In this document: positions 38,370-47,168 of the stretch, piece by piece
Layout of the letters: every line of letters begins with the position of its first letter
Numbering within the stretch: position 1 is the first letter of the stretch
Program-made: the position numbers and the translations under genes
Notes under the pieces: model-generated
Database searches by the model: none
What the model was told of the DNA's origin: nothing
Seen by the model: only the letters and a program-made list of their open reading frames with translations
From: Edaphobacter paludis
GTDB taxonomy: Bacteria > Acidobacteriota > Terriglobia > Terriglobales > Acidobacteriaceae
NCBI RefSeq assembly: GCF_039993895.1
Contig: NZ_CP121194.1
Span: 3,968,001-4,032,000 of the forward strand
DNA: 64,000 nt
Reading direction: 5' to 3'

Positions 38370-38760
38370 TTAAGCCCAGCCACGAAGGCAACGCCTCCGG
38401 CGCGAACCTCAGCTTCGCTTCGATCCGTCGCAGCAACCCAGTCCGCTCGTATCTCTGATGGACCAGATGAAAGCGTGTGCTCTTAAGCAGGTCCAGCGCC
38501 GCCTGCGAATCTCCGCGCCGGATTCGATCCCATCCGGGTCATGCGCCGTAGGAATTGCCCCTGTCGGCACCAGTGGGTGCGTCAGTAGCACCTCGGTCGT
38601 CTCTGCGAATGCGAGCATCTTCAGGCGCAACCCTTCACCTCGGCTGCATCGAGCCGACCCTCAAGCATGTGAATCAACAGCCCCTCTTTAATACCGGCCC
38701 GTTCGGTATCTTTCGTGACGATCGACGATTAGAAATGATACGGAAGAAAATACTAACAAA
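38370..38760 (-). pseudogene. Probable decayed coding region upstream of agaS
   Basis: The 527-base gap 38292-38818 has no intact gene. On the minus strand, protein-like pieces appear in shifting frames: ERAGIKEGLLIHMLEGRLDA, then ETTEVLLTHPLVPTGA, then AALDLLKSTRFHLVHQRYER and LLRRIEAKLRFAPEALPSWL. I read this as one gene broken by frameshifts, but I cannot name it. The strip just before agaS (38320-38370) is A+T-rich and may hold its promoter. Confidence 0.35.
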
Positions 38761-38818
38761 ACGAAAGCAGAAACAACCCGAGGTAGTAGCGTGGCCAGAC
38801 AGACCCTAAGACGTCCAC

Positions 38819-40180
38819 TTATTTGCCGATGCAGAAGGTACTGAAGATCAAGTGGATAATATCGTCGGTCGTCGTAACGCCCGTAAGCGCATCCAGCGAT
38901 TGCAGCGACTCATACAGATCGAGCAGCAGCATCTCGTGAGGAATGGCCGCATTGACCGCTCGATGCGCGCGGCTCAGAGCCGCCAGCGAGTTCGATACCG
39001 CCTGCTGCTGCCGGAGATTGGTCAGCAGGGCCGTGTCACTGCTGGGCGCGCCTGCCGTGATGACCCCAAGAATGGCGCTGCGCAGTTCGGCGACACCTTC
39101 ACCCGTCAATGCGGACGTAGCAATAGCGGTGTGAGAAGAGTGCTCAAGCAGACGCGAGCTCGGAGCGAGGTCGCGCTTATTCACTGCGATCAGCAAAGGC
39201 CGCGCCGTGTGCGCCGCAATGGCCGCTTCATCTTCCGCGTGCAGCGGCGCCGTCGCATCGAGCACAAGGAGCACGATATCGGCCTCGGCCATCGCTTCGC
39301 GCGACTTGGCGATGCCGATGGTCTCCGCCTCGTCCGTCGCATCGCGAAGGCCAGCGGTGTCGATCAGCTCTAATGGAATCCCTTCGAGCGAGACCCGCTC
39401 CGTCACAAGATCACGCGTCGTTCCGGGAGCGGCGGTAACAATAGCGCGATCGCGCTGAACAAGGCAGTTGAAGAGGGAAGACTTGCCTGCGTTCGGCCTC
39501 CCCACAATGGCCAGCGTGAAACCATCGCGGACAATGCGTCCATACCCAAACGTCTCTTCCAGCGCGCGAAGCGGCGCCTGCACTGCCTCGATCTGCGCAA
39601 TGATCTCGGCCGCCGGAAGCAGATCGATATCGTCTTCAGCAAAGTCGATCCCCGCTTCCAGAGTAGCGATCAGGTGGACCAGCTTCTCTTTGATCGGCGC
39701 AATCTGTCGCGAAAGCGCGCCGCCAAGTTGCTGCGCGGCCACACGCGCCTGATGCAGCGTCGTCGATTCGATCAGATCGTGCACCGCTTCGGCCTGCGTA
39801 AGATCGAGTCGTCCGGCAAGAAACGCCCGCTGCGTAAACTCGCCGGGCTCGGCCAGTCGCGCACCGTTGCGAATGCAGCTGCGAAGAATATGGTTGAGCA
39901 ACACAGGCGAGCCGTGCGCGGCGATCTCCACAATATCCTCAGAGGTGTAGGAGTTGGGGCTCTCAAAAAAAGTGACGATAGCTTCGTCGAGCACCGCATT
40001 ATCTTCCACGTCGAGAACTTCGGCGAACCGGGCTTGCCCATGCGCCAGCGAGTGACGCAGCTTCAGCAGCGGCAGGGCAACGGCGCGTGCATCCGGGCCG
40101 GAGAGGCGCAGGATCCCGATACCTCCGCGTCCGGGCGGAGTAGAGATTGCTGCAATCGTGTCGTTGGCGAGGTCGCTCAT
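38819..40180 (-). CDS. mnmE: tRNA modification GTPase MnmE
   Basis: A 453-residue GTPase that works with MnmG on U34 of tRNA. The formyl-THF-binding domain starts DTIAAISTPPGRGGIGILRLSG, with the conserved GEFTQRAFLAGRLDLTQAEAV block; the G domain has GRPNAGKSSLFN and DTAGLRDA; and the C-terminus is the diagnostic CIGK, with the catalytic cysteine four residues from the end. Length and motifs are normal. Its usual neighbour mnmG is far away at 5886. Confidence 0.98.
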   Translation of the reverse strand: MSDLANDTIAAISTPPGRGGIGILRLSGPDARAVALPLLKLRHSLAHGQARFAEVLDVEDNAVLDEAIVTFFESPNSYTSEDIVEIAAHGSPVLLNHILRSCIRNGARLAEPGEFTQRAFLAGRLDLTQAEAVHDLIESTTLHQARVAAQQLGGALSRQIAPIKEKLVHLIATLEAGIDFAEDDIDLLPAAEIIAQIEAVQAPLRALEETFGYGRIVRDGFTLAIVGRPNAGKSSLFNCLVQRDRAIVTAAPGTTRDLVTERVSLEGIPLELIDTAGLRDATDEAETIGIAKSREAMAEADIVLLVLDATAPLHAEDEAAIAAHTARPLLIAVNKRDLAPSSRLLEHSSHTAIATSALTGEGVAELRSAILGVITAGAPSSDTALLTNLRQQQAVSNSLAALSRAHRAVNAAIPHEMLLLDLYESLQSLDALTGVTTTDDIIHLIFSTFCIGK

Positions 40181-40305
40181 ACTAATTCGATTGTCACTCT
40201 TTTCGTGTACTTACACTGCAAAGGGCTTAACCCCGAGGGAAGTTTTTCATGCCCTGCGAGCTGAGTAGAATGTTGGGCGTAGAAGTTTTGTCCAACGAGG
40301 TGAAG

Positions 40306-41391
40306 ATGAAATTCAAACTGGTGCTGTCTGTATGCGTGCTGCTTGGGTGCATGGGTGTAGCTTTTGCCCAGGACAACTACTTTGACAACTGGCCCGCGGG
40401 CGTCGCTCCGCAGCAGGTAGGCAAGGCCCTCGCAGAGCACTTCGTAACCAGTCCGCACCAGTACACCAAAACCATCCACTACTCCGAGGTCTGCGCCTGG
40501 TACGGCGCGCTCACCTTTGCCCAGCTCACCCACGACGACGCGCTGCGGCAGGCGCTCATCAAGCGGTTCGAGCCGCTGATGCCGAACGGCGCAGAGGCCG
40601 ACCGAATTCCGAAACGCCATCACGTAGACGACGAGATCTTCGGCGTAGTGCCTCTCGAAATTGCCATCCAGACGAAAGACCCCAAGTACCTCGCCTTCGG
40701 CAAATCCTTCGCCGACAGCCAGTGGGACCATCCGCTACCCGACGGCCTCTCCGACGAGACGCGTTACTGGATCGACGACATGTACATGCTGACCATGCTG
40801 CAGCTCGAAGCCTACCGCGCCACCGGCGACAAGAAGTATCTCGACCGCGATGCCAAAGAGATGGTCGCGTATCTCGACAAGTTGCAGCAACCAAACGGAC
40901 TCTTCTTCCACGCTCCTGATGTGAAGTACTTCTGGGGGCGCGGCGACGGGTGGGTCGCAGCCGGCATGGCGGAGATGCTGCGAACGCTGCCCGAAGATCA
41001 TCCTGACCGTGCGCGAATCCTGAAGGGTTACAGTCTCATGATGAGCGCGCTGCTGCAGTATCAGGGCAAGGATGGCATGTGGCGCGAGCTGATCGACAAG
41101 GACGATGCCTGGCCTGAAAGCTCAAGCTCGGCGATGTTCAGCTTCGCCATGATCACCGGCGTGAAACACGGCTGGCTCGATGCCAAAACCTACGGCCCGG
41201 CAGCACGCAAGAGCTGGATCGCCGTGGTCGGATACGTCGACCAGAACAGCGACGTAACCCAGGTCTGCGAGGGCACAGGCAAGAAGGACGACATGCAGTA
41301 CTACTACCAGCGCAAGCGGCGCACCGGCGACTTCCACGGCCAGGCCCCCGTCATGTGGGCCGCCGATGCTTTGTTGCGAGATGGCGAGTAG
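40306..41391 (+). CDS. Glycoside hydrolase family 105/88 (unsaturated uronyl hydrolase-like), exported
   Basis: A 361-residue protein with a signal peptide (MKFKLVLSVCVLLGCMGVAFA). The (alpha/alpha)6 barrel motifs include HHVDDEIFGVVPLEI, YWIDDMYMLTMLQLEAY and the conserved FWGRGDGWVAAGMAEML, where the catalytic aspartate is expected. GH105 enzymes remove unsaturated galacturonyl or glucuronyl ends left by polysaccharide lyases. No lyase or transporter is adjacent. ATG 40306 is chosen, with GAGG upstream and the signal peptide beginning there. Confidence 0.9.
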   Translation: MKFKLVLSVCVLLGCMGVAFAQDNYFDNWPAGVAPQQVGKALAEHFVTSPHQYTKTIHYSEVCAWYGALTFAQLTHDDALRQALIKRFEPLMPNGAEADRIPKRHHVDDEIFGVVPLEIAIQTKDPKYLAFGKSFADSQWDHPLPDGLSDETRYWIDDMYMLTMLQLEAYRATGDKKYLDRDAKEMVAYLDKLQQPNGLFFHAPDVKYFWGRGDGWVAAGMAEMLRTLPEDHPDRARILKGYSLMMSALLQYQGKDGMWRELIDKDDAWPESSSSAMFSFAMITGVKHGWLDAKTYGPAARKSWIAVVGYVDQNSDVTQVCEGTGKKDDMQYYYQRKRRTGDFHGQAPVMWAADALLRDGE

Positions 41392-41429
41392 ACCTGTGGG
41401 TTACGCAGAAGAGTGAAGGCTTCGTTAAG

Positions 41430-42131
41430 ATGGAAGCTATGGCAACACACTTTTCCAACGAGGCGCTGAAATTTCTGCGAGGGTTGAAGCGCAACAACGA
41501 CCGCGAATGGTTTGCCGCGCGCAAGGACATTTACGAGCGCGAACTGAAAGCCCCTATGCTGGCGCTGGTTGCCGAAGTAAACGACGCGATGATCGAGTTC
41601 GCGCCGGAGAATGTGCGCGCACCGCAGAAGGCGCTGATGCGCATCTACCGCGACATCCGCTTCAGCAAGGACAAACGCCCCTACAAAATCCACCAGGGCG
41701 CATGGTGGGTGCGGCAGGGCCTGGAGAAGACCTCCGGCGGCGGCTTTTACTTTGAAGTCAGCGGTACCGAAGTGACCATCGCCGCAGGAGTATTTATGCC
41801 GGAGCGCGAACAACTGCTGGCCATCCGCCGACACCTTGTAGAACATCATGAAGAACTGCGCCGCTCGCTCGCCGGCAAGAAGCTCAAGGCTGCAATGCCG
41901 CAGATCGACGCAGTACGTCTCACCCGTCCACCCAAGGGCTTTGCCGCAGACGACCCCGCAATGGACCTCCTCTTGTGCAAAGAATGGGGCGTGATGGCGC
42001 AGCTTCCCGCGGAATTCGCTCTGCGTCCCACACTGGTAAAGGACATCGTTACCCATTTCAAGTTAGCCGCGCCCATCGTGGCCCTGCTCAACGCCCCGCT
42101 GATACCGAAGCCACGCAAGGCGCTCTTCTAG
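41430..42131 (+). CDS. DUF2461 domain protein
   Basis: A 233-residue protein, likely cytoplasmic. Conserved family blocks are FSNEALKFLRGLKRNNDREWF, RIYRDIRFSKDKRPYKIHQGAWW and GGGFYFEVSGTEVTIAAGVFMPE. The function of the family is unknown. It starts 38 bases after the GH105 gene and is probably co-transcribed. An ATG three codons later (41439) is also possible, and codon choice does not separate the two. Confidence 0.9.
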   Translation: MEAMATHFSNEALKFLRGLKRNNDREWFAARKDIYERELKAPMLALVAEVNDAMIEFAPENVRAPQKALMRIYRDIRFSKDKRPYKIHQGAWWVRQGLEKTSGGGFYFEVSGTEVTIAAGVFMPEREQLLAIRRHLVEHHEELRRSLAGKKLKAAMPQIDAVRLTRPPKGFAADDPAMDLLLCKEWGVMAQLPAEFALRPTLVKDIVTHFKLAAPIVALLNAPLIPKPRKALF

Positions 42132-42252
42132 CAGAACTTGCCATCGATTGGCACCGATTTAGAACCACCTGCTTACACTAACAAGGCCCTCTCGATAGAT
42201 GTGCCACAACCAGGTTGCCAGCCTTCACATCAGCAAGTGTCGTCCTTCTTAA

Positions 42253-42290
42253 GTTGTCATCCTTCGCGAAGCGGAGGATCTGCTTTTTTC
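42253..42290. repeat. REP-like inverted repeat, family A
   Basis: Arms TCCTTCGC and GCGGAGGA are separated by GAA, then ATCTGC and a T-run. It matches the copy at 36315-36352. It may double as a terminator for the DUF2461 gene, since TTTTTT follows. Confidence 0.6.
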
Positions 42291-42331
42291 TCCCGCCCGA
42301 AGCCCCAAAAGCACGTCAGCTCGACCGAAGG

Positions 42332-42385
42332 CGTACAGCTTCATCGCACGCCGCATCGGAAGAAACCCCGGTATTTGCCTTACCC
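42332..42385 (+). repeat. Short dispersed repeat (also at 43240-43280)
   Basis: CTTCATCGCACGCCGCA followed by GGA, a C-run and ATTT-GC occurs at both places in the same orientation. It flanks the hypothetical gene 42400-43020 on both sides. Function is unknown. Confidence 0.45.
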
Positions 42386-42399
42386 TCTGCAACAAATCT

Positions 42400-43020
42400 T
42401 CACGAAACACTAACGCGCCACTGCACCGAGTAGTGCGAGTTCGACCCGCATCCGACTGCCGAGTCGATACCCAGATAGATAATGCTGAACGGATTGGCCT
42501 GCGATGTCAGAATCATCTCGTTCAGGGCCGCTCCTGTGAAGGAAAAGGAATCAAGCGCCACTGGCCCATCGCAATGGTCGGAGGACAGCTGCTTGAACGC
42601 TACTTTGATCGGGTTCCACAACGCGTTGATATTGTCTGCGGCACGCAGGTCCGTCGACAGGCTCGTCGGTAGCTGAACACCATTCACCGACACAATCACT
42701 GCCTGCGCCGCGTTGAAGGTGGTCAATGCAGGCTGCGTCATTGCGCTCGCGCAGTGATCGAGCACATCCTGCGTCTTTCCCCCACCATGGTTGATGACAA
42801 GATAACTGAAGACGAAGGTATCGGCGGTGGTGTACTCCGATGGCACCGAAACGGTCATGTTCACCGCATGGGTGCCGTTGTTGACGTTGCCGATCCGCTT
42901 GGTTTGCGGCGCTACTTCTTTCTTATTCTGTGTAATCGCAACGCCGACATAGTCAGTGTCTTCATGAACGGAGCGCGTGTTATCGATCGCAAACGACACG
43001 ACGGTAAAGTTGATTGGCAT
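42400..43020 (-). CDS. Hypothetical protein
   Basis: A 206-residue protein with no signal peptide, beginning MPINFTVVSFAIDNTRSVHE. It is rich in beta strands and Thr/Asn/Ser, with two paired-cysteine regions (LDHCAS, SDHCDGP) and a VGCGSNSHYSVQWRV end. AGGAG lies six bases before the ATG. I do not recognise a family. It is flanked on both sides by copies of the same short repeat and stands alone between DUF2461 and HU. Confidence 0.65.
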   Translation of the reverse strand: MPINFTVVSFAIDNTRSVHEDTDYVGVAITQNKKEVAPQTKRIGNVNNGTHAVNMTVSVPSEYTTADTFVFSYLVINHGGGKTQDVLDHCASAMTQPALTTFNAAQAVIVSVNGVQLPTSLSTDLRAADNINALWNPIKVAFKQLSSDHCDGPVALDSFSFTGAALNEMILTSQANPFSIIYLGIDSAVGCGSNSHYSVQWRVSVS

Positions 43021-43399
43021 GGGGAACTCCTATGCTTCGCGGCTCACGTACGCAGCACACGCAGCGGATGAATTAACCTTCGCTGGCCCTGAATGCTGAA
43101 CCGATGAATGTCCCGTAAAGAAAGCCCTGTGCTGCGCTCGATCACCCGAGATCGCCCGCTGATCGTTCAACCGGCAAAGCTCGCATGGCCCGCAAGCATA
43201 GCACCTGGACCAATCTGTCATCAAGCACCCCAACCCGCTTCATCGCACGCCGCAGGGGAGGGGCCCCTCTATTTCGCATTAAAATCCGCGCATCTCCGCG
43301 CCAATCCGTGGTCGCCTATCGACTTTAAAATCGCTGTGACCGGTGCCAATCAGTGGTAGGTTTTTCCCGGCTTCAGTCCCAAAATCGCCCGAAATGTAC

Positions 43400-43465
43400 C
43401 AAAAACCGCACAAAACCGGAAAAACCCTAGAAAAACCTGTGGAAACCGAAGAAAACCGGTTGACA
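43400..43465 (+). promoter_or_regulatory. Phased A-tracts and a TTGACA hexamer upstream of the HU gene
   Basis: Six A-tracts centred near 43403, 43413, 43422, 43433, 43444 and 43453 recur about every ten bases, each followed by CC, and end in TTGACA at 43460-43465. No good -10 lies 16-18 bases later, so the promoter itself is uncertain. The remaining gap 43021-43629 carries dispersed repeats and no gene. Confidence 0.5.
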
Positions 43466-43629
43466 AAGCGCGCGGAAAAGCCGAAGGTGAATTGCGGTAC
43501 AGTTCTTCGGACCCGCATGAACATTGATGAATGCGCATCCCAGCACGGATGTTTTTTCTCATTCAATCTTCACGCGGGCAAGGCGGGCAGACCCAGAATT
43601 TCTATTTTGAACGCAAGAAGGAGTAAGAC

Positions 43630-43926
43630 ATGGCAAAGGGAATGACAAAGACCGCACTGGTTCGCCACATGGCGGAGAAGCTCGAGATGACCAACAAGCA
43701 GGCCGCCGCCGCCCTCGAACTGCTGGCTGAGACCGCAGTGAAAGAGACCAAGAAGAATGGCGAATTCACCATTCCCGGCATCGGCAAGCTGGTAAAGGCA
43801 GAGCGCAAGGCCCGCCTCGGCCGCAACCCCCAGACCGGCGAGACCATCAAGATCAAGGCCAAGACCGTGGTCAAGTTCCGCGTGGCCAAGGTTGCCAAAG
43901 ACACCATCGCACCACCCAAGAAGTAG
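43630..43926 (+). CDS. HU family DNA-binding protein
   Basis: A 98-residue nucleoid protein. The N-terminal helices (MTKTALVRHMAEKLEMTNKQAA) are followed by the beta arm with FTIPGIGKLVKAERKARLGRNPQTGETIKI, including the GRNPQTGE motif that contacts DNA. The C-terminus is Lys-rich (APPKK). It bends DNA and shapes the nucleoid. AGAAGGAG lies upstream of the ATG, and a clear terminator follows, so it is monocistronic. Several HU paralogues are usual in these genomes, so no specific symbol is given. Confidence 0.96.
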   Translation: MAKGMTKTALVRHMAEKLEMTNKQAAAALELLAETAVKETKKNGEFTIPGIGKLVKAERKARLGRNPQTGETIKIKAKTVVKFRVAKVAKDTIAPPKK

Positions 43927-43943
43927 TCTCAACGCCTCACTCG

Positions 43944-43987
43944 AAAGCCCGCTGTCTCCTGGCTGTAGCCGGGTTCAGCGGGCTTTT
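43944..43987 (+). terminator. Rho-independent terminator of the HU gene
   Basis: Nine-base stem AGCCCGCTG/CAGCGGGCT with a 21-base loop, followed by TTTT, 18 bases after the HU stop codon. Confidence 0.85.
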
Positions 43988-44033
43988 CGCTTTCCGCACG
44001 AAAATATAAACAGTCTGGGGAAAAGCCGGTTCT

Positions 44034-44104
44034 GCTTAAGGGCACGGCTTCAGCCGTGCCGCAAGTCACTTCCCTGAAATGGGGCTTCAGCCCCTGAGGT
44101 ACGG
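44034..44104 (+). repeat. Repeat family C, double-hairpin element
   Basis: Two hairpins in a row: GGCACGGCTTCAGCCGTGCC, then GGGGCTTCAGCCCC, joined by GCAAGTCACTTCCCTGAAAT and ending GAGGTACGG. A second copy in opposite orientation lies at 52639-52708. Confidence 0.8.
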
Positions 44105-44169
44105 GTTTTCGTTGCCACCGACTTCTCCACCGTCTGTTGAGCCACTGAGGTAAAGTTTTGAGATCCCTG

Positions 44170-44949
44170 CTACTCAGTGTCCATCGCGGCTAAACCGTCA
44201 GGTTCAGCCGGAGACTTCGGCAGCAGTGCCCGCGCCACCAGCGACACCCCCAGCGAGATGATGACGCCCTGTGTAATCAGGAACGCGTTATAGCGGTAGC
44301 CCACGCTCACGAACGCAATCGCAACGCCCCACATGTAGATCTCACCCAGCAGCGCAGTGCCCCACGCGGCCCGCGTGTGCGACGAGGGCACCCGAGGCCT
44401 CAGCGCAGGCAGCAGGCGCGGCACGCGGGCACAGTAGGCCAGATAGGGCTCGCCCAGCTGCCCGCTGAGGAACGCCTCTTCACCCAGAATCAGCCGCACC
44501 TGAAAAAAGCCAATGGCAACAATGCTGAAGATCGCGCCGCTCGGCGGCATCAGCAGCGCCAGCGCCAGCACATGAAGCATGGTGCCCAGATAAAGCGGGT
44601 TGCGCACGCGACGATAGGGTCCCGCAGCCACGACGCTGGCGCCCTGGAAGGTGTGTGCCTTCACGACGCTCGCTCCAAGGTAGGCTGAGCCCCAGGTGCG
44701 CAGCGCGGCCGCCCCCACGGCGCACAGGATGCCGACGGCGAGTATCAGGTTGAACGCAGCCGCAATGCCGATCCCACCCGCACCCGGCTTCAGCATGGCC
44801 AGCCACGCCGCCAGCGTGCCCCACACGTGCGCATTCGGGCCCGAGGAGTCGATATGCAGCCACCGGTCCCACGGAGCCGTAAAGCCCACCAGGATGATGA
44901 CAAAGTGAATCAGGAAACGGAAACGGAACTCCAGCGAGTGGGCTTTCAT
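44170..44949 (-). CDS. Isoprenylcysteine methyltransferase-like membrane protein
   Basis: A 259-residue integral membrane protein with about six hydrophobic segments. The ICMT/PEMT-type signature is VAAGPYRRVRNPLYLGTMLHVL, followed by LILGEEAFLSGQLGEPYLAYCARVPRLLP, where the RHP-like NPLY motif and EE pair bind S-adenosylmethionine in characterised relatives. The substrate (lipid or other small amphiphile) is unknown. It lies 56 bases downstream of parB on the same strand and may share its transcript. Confidence 0.88.
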   Translation of the reverse strand: MKAHSLEFRFRFLIHFVIILVGFTAPWDRWLHIDSSGPNAHVWGTLAAWLAMLKPGAGGIGIAAAFNLILAVGILCAVGAAALRTWGSAYLGASVVKAHTFQGASVVAAGPYRRVRNPLYLGTMLHVLALALLMPPSGAIFSIVAIGFFQVRLILGEEAFLSGQLGEPYLAYCARVPRLLPALRPRVPSSHTRAAWGTALLGEIYMWGVAIAFVSVGYRYNAFLITQGVIISLGVSLVARALLPKSPAEPDGLAAMDTE

Positions 44950-45005
44950 AAGAGGCGCTTTCTTTGGCGGTGTAGCGGGTTCAGGTCCAGGCGTTCACAA
45001 CCACC

Positions 45006-45935
45006 TTACTTACCGGCATCGCCGCCGAGAGCCGTCAGAATCGCGTCAAAATCTTCAAGCCCCGAGTACTCGATAATCACCCGGCCCTTGCCCTTCTTGT
45101 CTTCGATCTGAACCTTCAGGCCGAGCGTCCGGCGAAGCAGGTCTGCCGCCTCACGAACATTCGGGTCCATCTCCTGCTTGTTCTTCTCTTCCTTCTTCGA
45201 TTTCACCTCAGGATTGATCAGTCCCTGAACGTAAGTCTCCGTCTGGCGGACAGAAAGCGAAAGCGCAACCACCTTCTGGGCCGCCGAAGCCATAGCCTCT
45301 GCCGTATCTAAACCCAACAGGGCACGGGCATGGCCGAAGCTGAGGTCGCCGGATTCCACCTTAAGCTGGACCGACTCCGGTAAACGCAACAAACGAAGGA
45401 AGTTAGCTACGCTGGCCCGCTCTTTGCCGGTGCGCGTCGCCATCTGCTCCTGGGTAAGCTGGAACTGCTGGCTCAGTCGCTGATAAGCTCGCGCCTGCTC
45501 CATGGGGTTCAGATCGGCGCGCTGCAAATTCTCTACGATGGTGATCTCAAGTGTTTGCTCATCAGACACTTGGCGAACAATCGCGGGAATCGTCGATTTG
45601 CCCACGCGACGGCTGGCAAGCCAGCGCCGCTCCCCGGCAATGAGCTGGTAATGCGGTTGACCCGTCGGATTACTGATTGGTCGGACCAAAATAGGCTGAA
45701 CCACCCCTGTAGCCGCGATCGAGGCAGCCAACTCCGCCAATTTGGAATCATCAAAGCGCGTTCGCGTCTGAAAGGGGTTACGTTCGATCTCGTCGAGCGG
45801 AATCTCAAGGGGCTTTCCGTTCGGTTCCACGGCAGTTGCGGCTATGTGGGGAACGACCGCCGGGCGAGACGGCAGCAGAGATTCAAGGCCCTTACCCAGG
45901 GCGCGGCGTTTGGGATCGGCGGTAGCGGTTGGCAT
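45006..45935 (-). CDS. parB: Chromosome partitioning protein ParB
   Basis: A 309-residue CTP-dependent DNA clamp that loads at parS and helps segregate origins. The ParB/Srx domain contains IPLDEIERNPFQTRTRFDD, ATGVVQPILVRP and YQLIAGERRWLASR; the central HTH has LTQEQMATRTGKERASVANFLRLLRLP; and the C-terminal dimer domain follows a Lys/Glu-rich linker. parA lies 48 bases upstream in the same operon. Five perfect parS sites are nearby, between 47.0 and 49.1 kb. Confidence 0.97.
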   Translation of the reverse strand: MPTATADPKRRALGKGLESLLPSRPAVVPHIAATAVEPNGKPLEIPLDEIERNPFQTRTRFDDSKLAELAASIAATGVVQPILVRPISNPTGQPHYQLIAGERRWLASRRVGKSTIPAIVRQVSDEQTLEITIVENLQRADLNPMEQARAYQRLSQQFQLTQEQMATRTGKERASVANFLRLLRLPESVQLKVESGDLSFGHARALLGLDTAEAMASAAQKVVALSLSVRQTETYVQGLINPEVKSKKEEKNKQEMDPNVREAADLLRRTLGLKVQIEDKKGKGRVIIEYSGLEDFDAILTALGGDAGK

Positions 45936-45983
45936 GGTTTTATTCGTCTTTCTGTACCGTACTTTGTTGGATCGATGTCGTAG

Positions 45984-46931
45984 TTAGTTTGCCTTTGATT
46001 TCGACGACTGCCAGAAGCGGCCCTTCTTCTCCGGCGCCTGGAACGATTTCAGCGAACTCGCAGCAGCCGCAGCCGCGGCCTTCCGGCGCCCCTCTTCAGG
46101 ACTCTTCACATTGTTGCGACTCAGGATCTCAAGCGCCAGTTCGCGATAAGCCTCAGACCCACGCGATTTGGGATCATAGAGCGAGACCGGCTTGCCATGG
46201 CTCGGCGCTTCGGCCAGCCGAATATTGCGCGGTATGCTCGTCTTGAGTAGCTTGTCTGTGAAGAAACCCTTCAGATTCTCGGATACCTGCTGCGAAAGAT
46301 TGGTGCGGTCGTCGTACATCGTCAACAGGACGCCTTCCAGCTCCAGCGTCGGATTGAACGATTGCGTAACCCGCTCAAGCGTGGACATGAGCTCTGAGAT
46401 GCCTTCAAGCGCGAAGTACTCCGCCTGCATGGGAACAAGCAGGCCATCGGCTGCCACCAGCGAGTTCAGCGTCAGCAGGTCCAGCGCAGGCGGACAGTCC
46501 AGAATGATGAAGGTATAGTTCGCCCGAATCGGTTCAAGCGCATCGCGCAACCGGTACTCGCGCCGGTCCTGCCCGACCAGTTCGATATTGGCACCGATAA
46601 GGTTCTTGCTGCCGGGAATGATCGAGAGATTACCGACGTCCGTCGGCACGATGATCTTGTCGATCGAGGTATGGCCCATGAGCAGGTCATAGATGCTGGC
46701 CCGTTCTTCATCGCGTCCAAGCCCAAGCCCACCGGTAGTATTGGCCTGGGGATCGCAGTCGATGATCAAGGTCTGCAAGCCTTCGAGCGCAAGGGCCGCA
46801 GCCAGGTTGATGGCCGTGGTTGTCTTGCCCACACCACCCTTTTGATTGACGACCGCGAGCACCTTGGAACGGGCAGCGGCAGGCTGCGCGGGGCTGGGCT
46901 TCGGCTTATTTGACGGGGGATTTTCGCTCAT
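45984..46931 (-). CDS. parA: Chromosome partitioning ATPase ParA (Soj)
   Basis: A 315-residue ATPase with a deviant Walker A motif (VVNQKGGVGKTTTAINLAAAL), DCDPQANTTGGLG, and the Walker B region FIILDCPPALDLLTLNSL. It has a short disordered N-terminal extension rich in Pro/Lys and a C-terminal Lys/Ala-rich tail. It forms the parAB operon and probably acts with ParB on the parS sites upstream. The pair lies beside rsmG, as in many bacteria near the origin. Confidence 0.97.
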   Translation of the reverse strand: MSENPPSNKPKPSPAQPAAARSKVLAVVNQKGGVGKTTTAINLAAALALEGLQTLIIDCDPQANTTGGLGLGRDEERASIYDLLMGHTSIDKIIVPTDVGNLSIIPGSKNLIGANIELVGQDRREYRLRDALEPIRANYTFIILDCPPALDLLTLNSLVAADGLLVPMQAEYFALEGISELMSTLERVTQSFNPTLELEGVLLTMYDDRTNLSQQVSENLKGFFTDKLLKTSIPRNIRLAEAPSHGKPVSLYDPKSRGSEAYRELALEILSRNNVKSPEEGRRKAAAAAAASSLKSFQAPEKKGRFWQSSKSKAN

Positions 46932-46987
46932 AAGATCGGTAAAAGAAGGTTATCGGTACCCAGCGATGGAAGCAATGTCACTGTGCT

Positions 46988-47077
46988 TGTGGAGAAGCCC
47001 GCCACGCTGTGGAGAACGTGTGGAAGCCATCTTTTAGGCCATATCCAGTGGACTTCGGGATGAGCGGGTGTGGAAAA
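46988..47077 (+). other. DnaA-box-like cluster, possible part of oriC
   Basis: TGTGGAGAA (46988-46996 and 47008-47016) and TGTGGAAAA (47069-47077) each differ by one base from the consensus TGTGGATAA; TGTGGAAGC (47019) is weaker. All are in one orientation in the gap between parA and rsmG, next to two parS sites. No dnaA or dnaN gene is seen, and the gap lacks a strong A+T-rich unwinding element. Confidence 0.3.
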
Positions 47078-47081
47078 CTTT

Positions 47082-47097
47082 TGTTCCACGTGGAACA
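47082..47097. promoter_or_regulatory. parS: parS site 1
   Basis: TGTTCCACGTGGAACA, a perfect 16-bp palindrome that differs from the classic parS by one base pair per arm position. Located between parA and rsmG. Confidence 0.9.
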
Positions 47098-47152
47098 AAA
47101 AGAAGAGAAAAACACCACTCGAGAATTAAGCAATCACGATGCAAAGCTCGAA

Positions 47153-47168
47153 TGTTCCACGTGGAACA
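47153..47168. promoter_or_regulatory. parS: parS site 2
   Basis: The same perfect 16-mer, ending two bases from the rsmG stop codon; 71 bases from site 1. Confidence 0.9.

Noticed and set aside
43279..43566. A 95-codon minus-strand frame upstream of HU
   Set aside because: Its sequence simply translates the periodic A-tracts and a dispersed repeat; there is no ribosome site.
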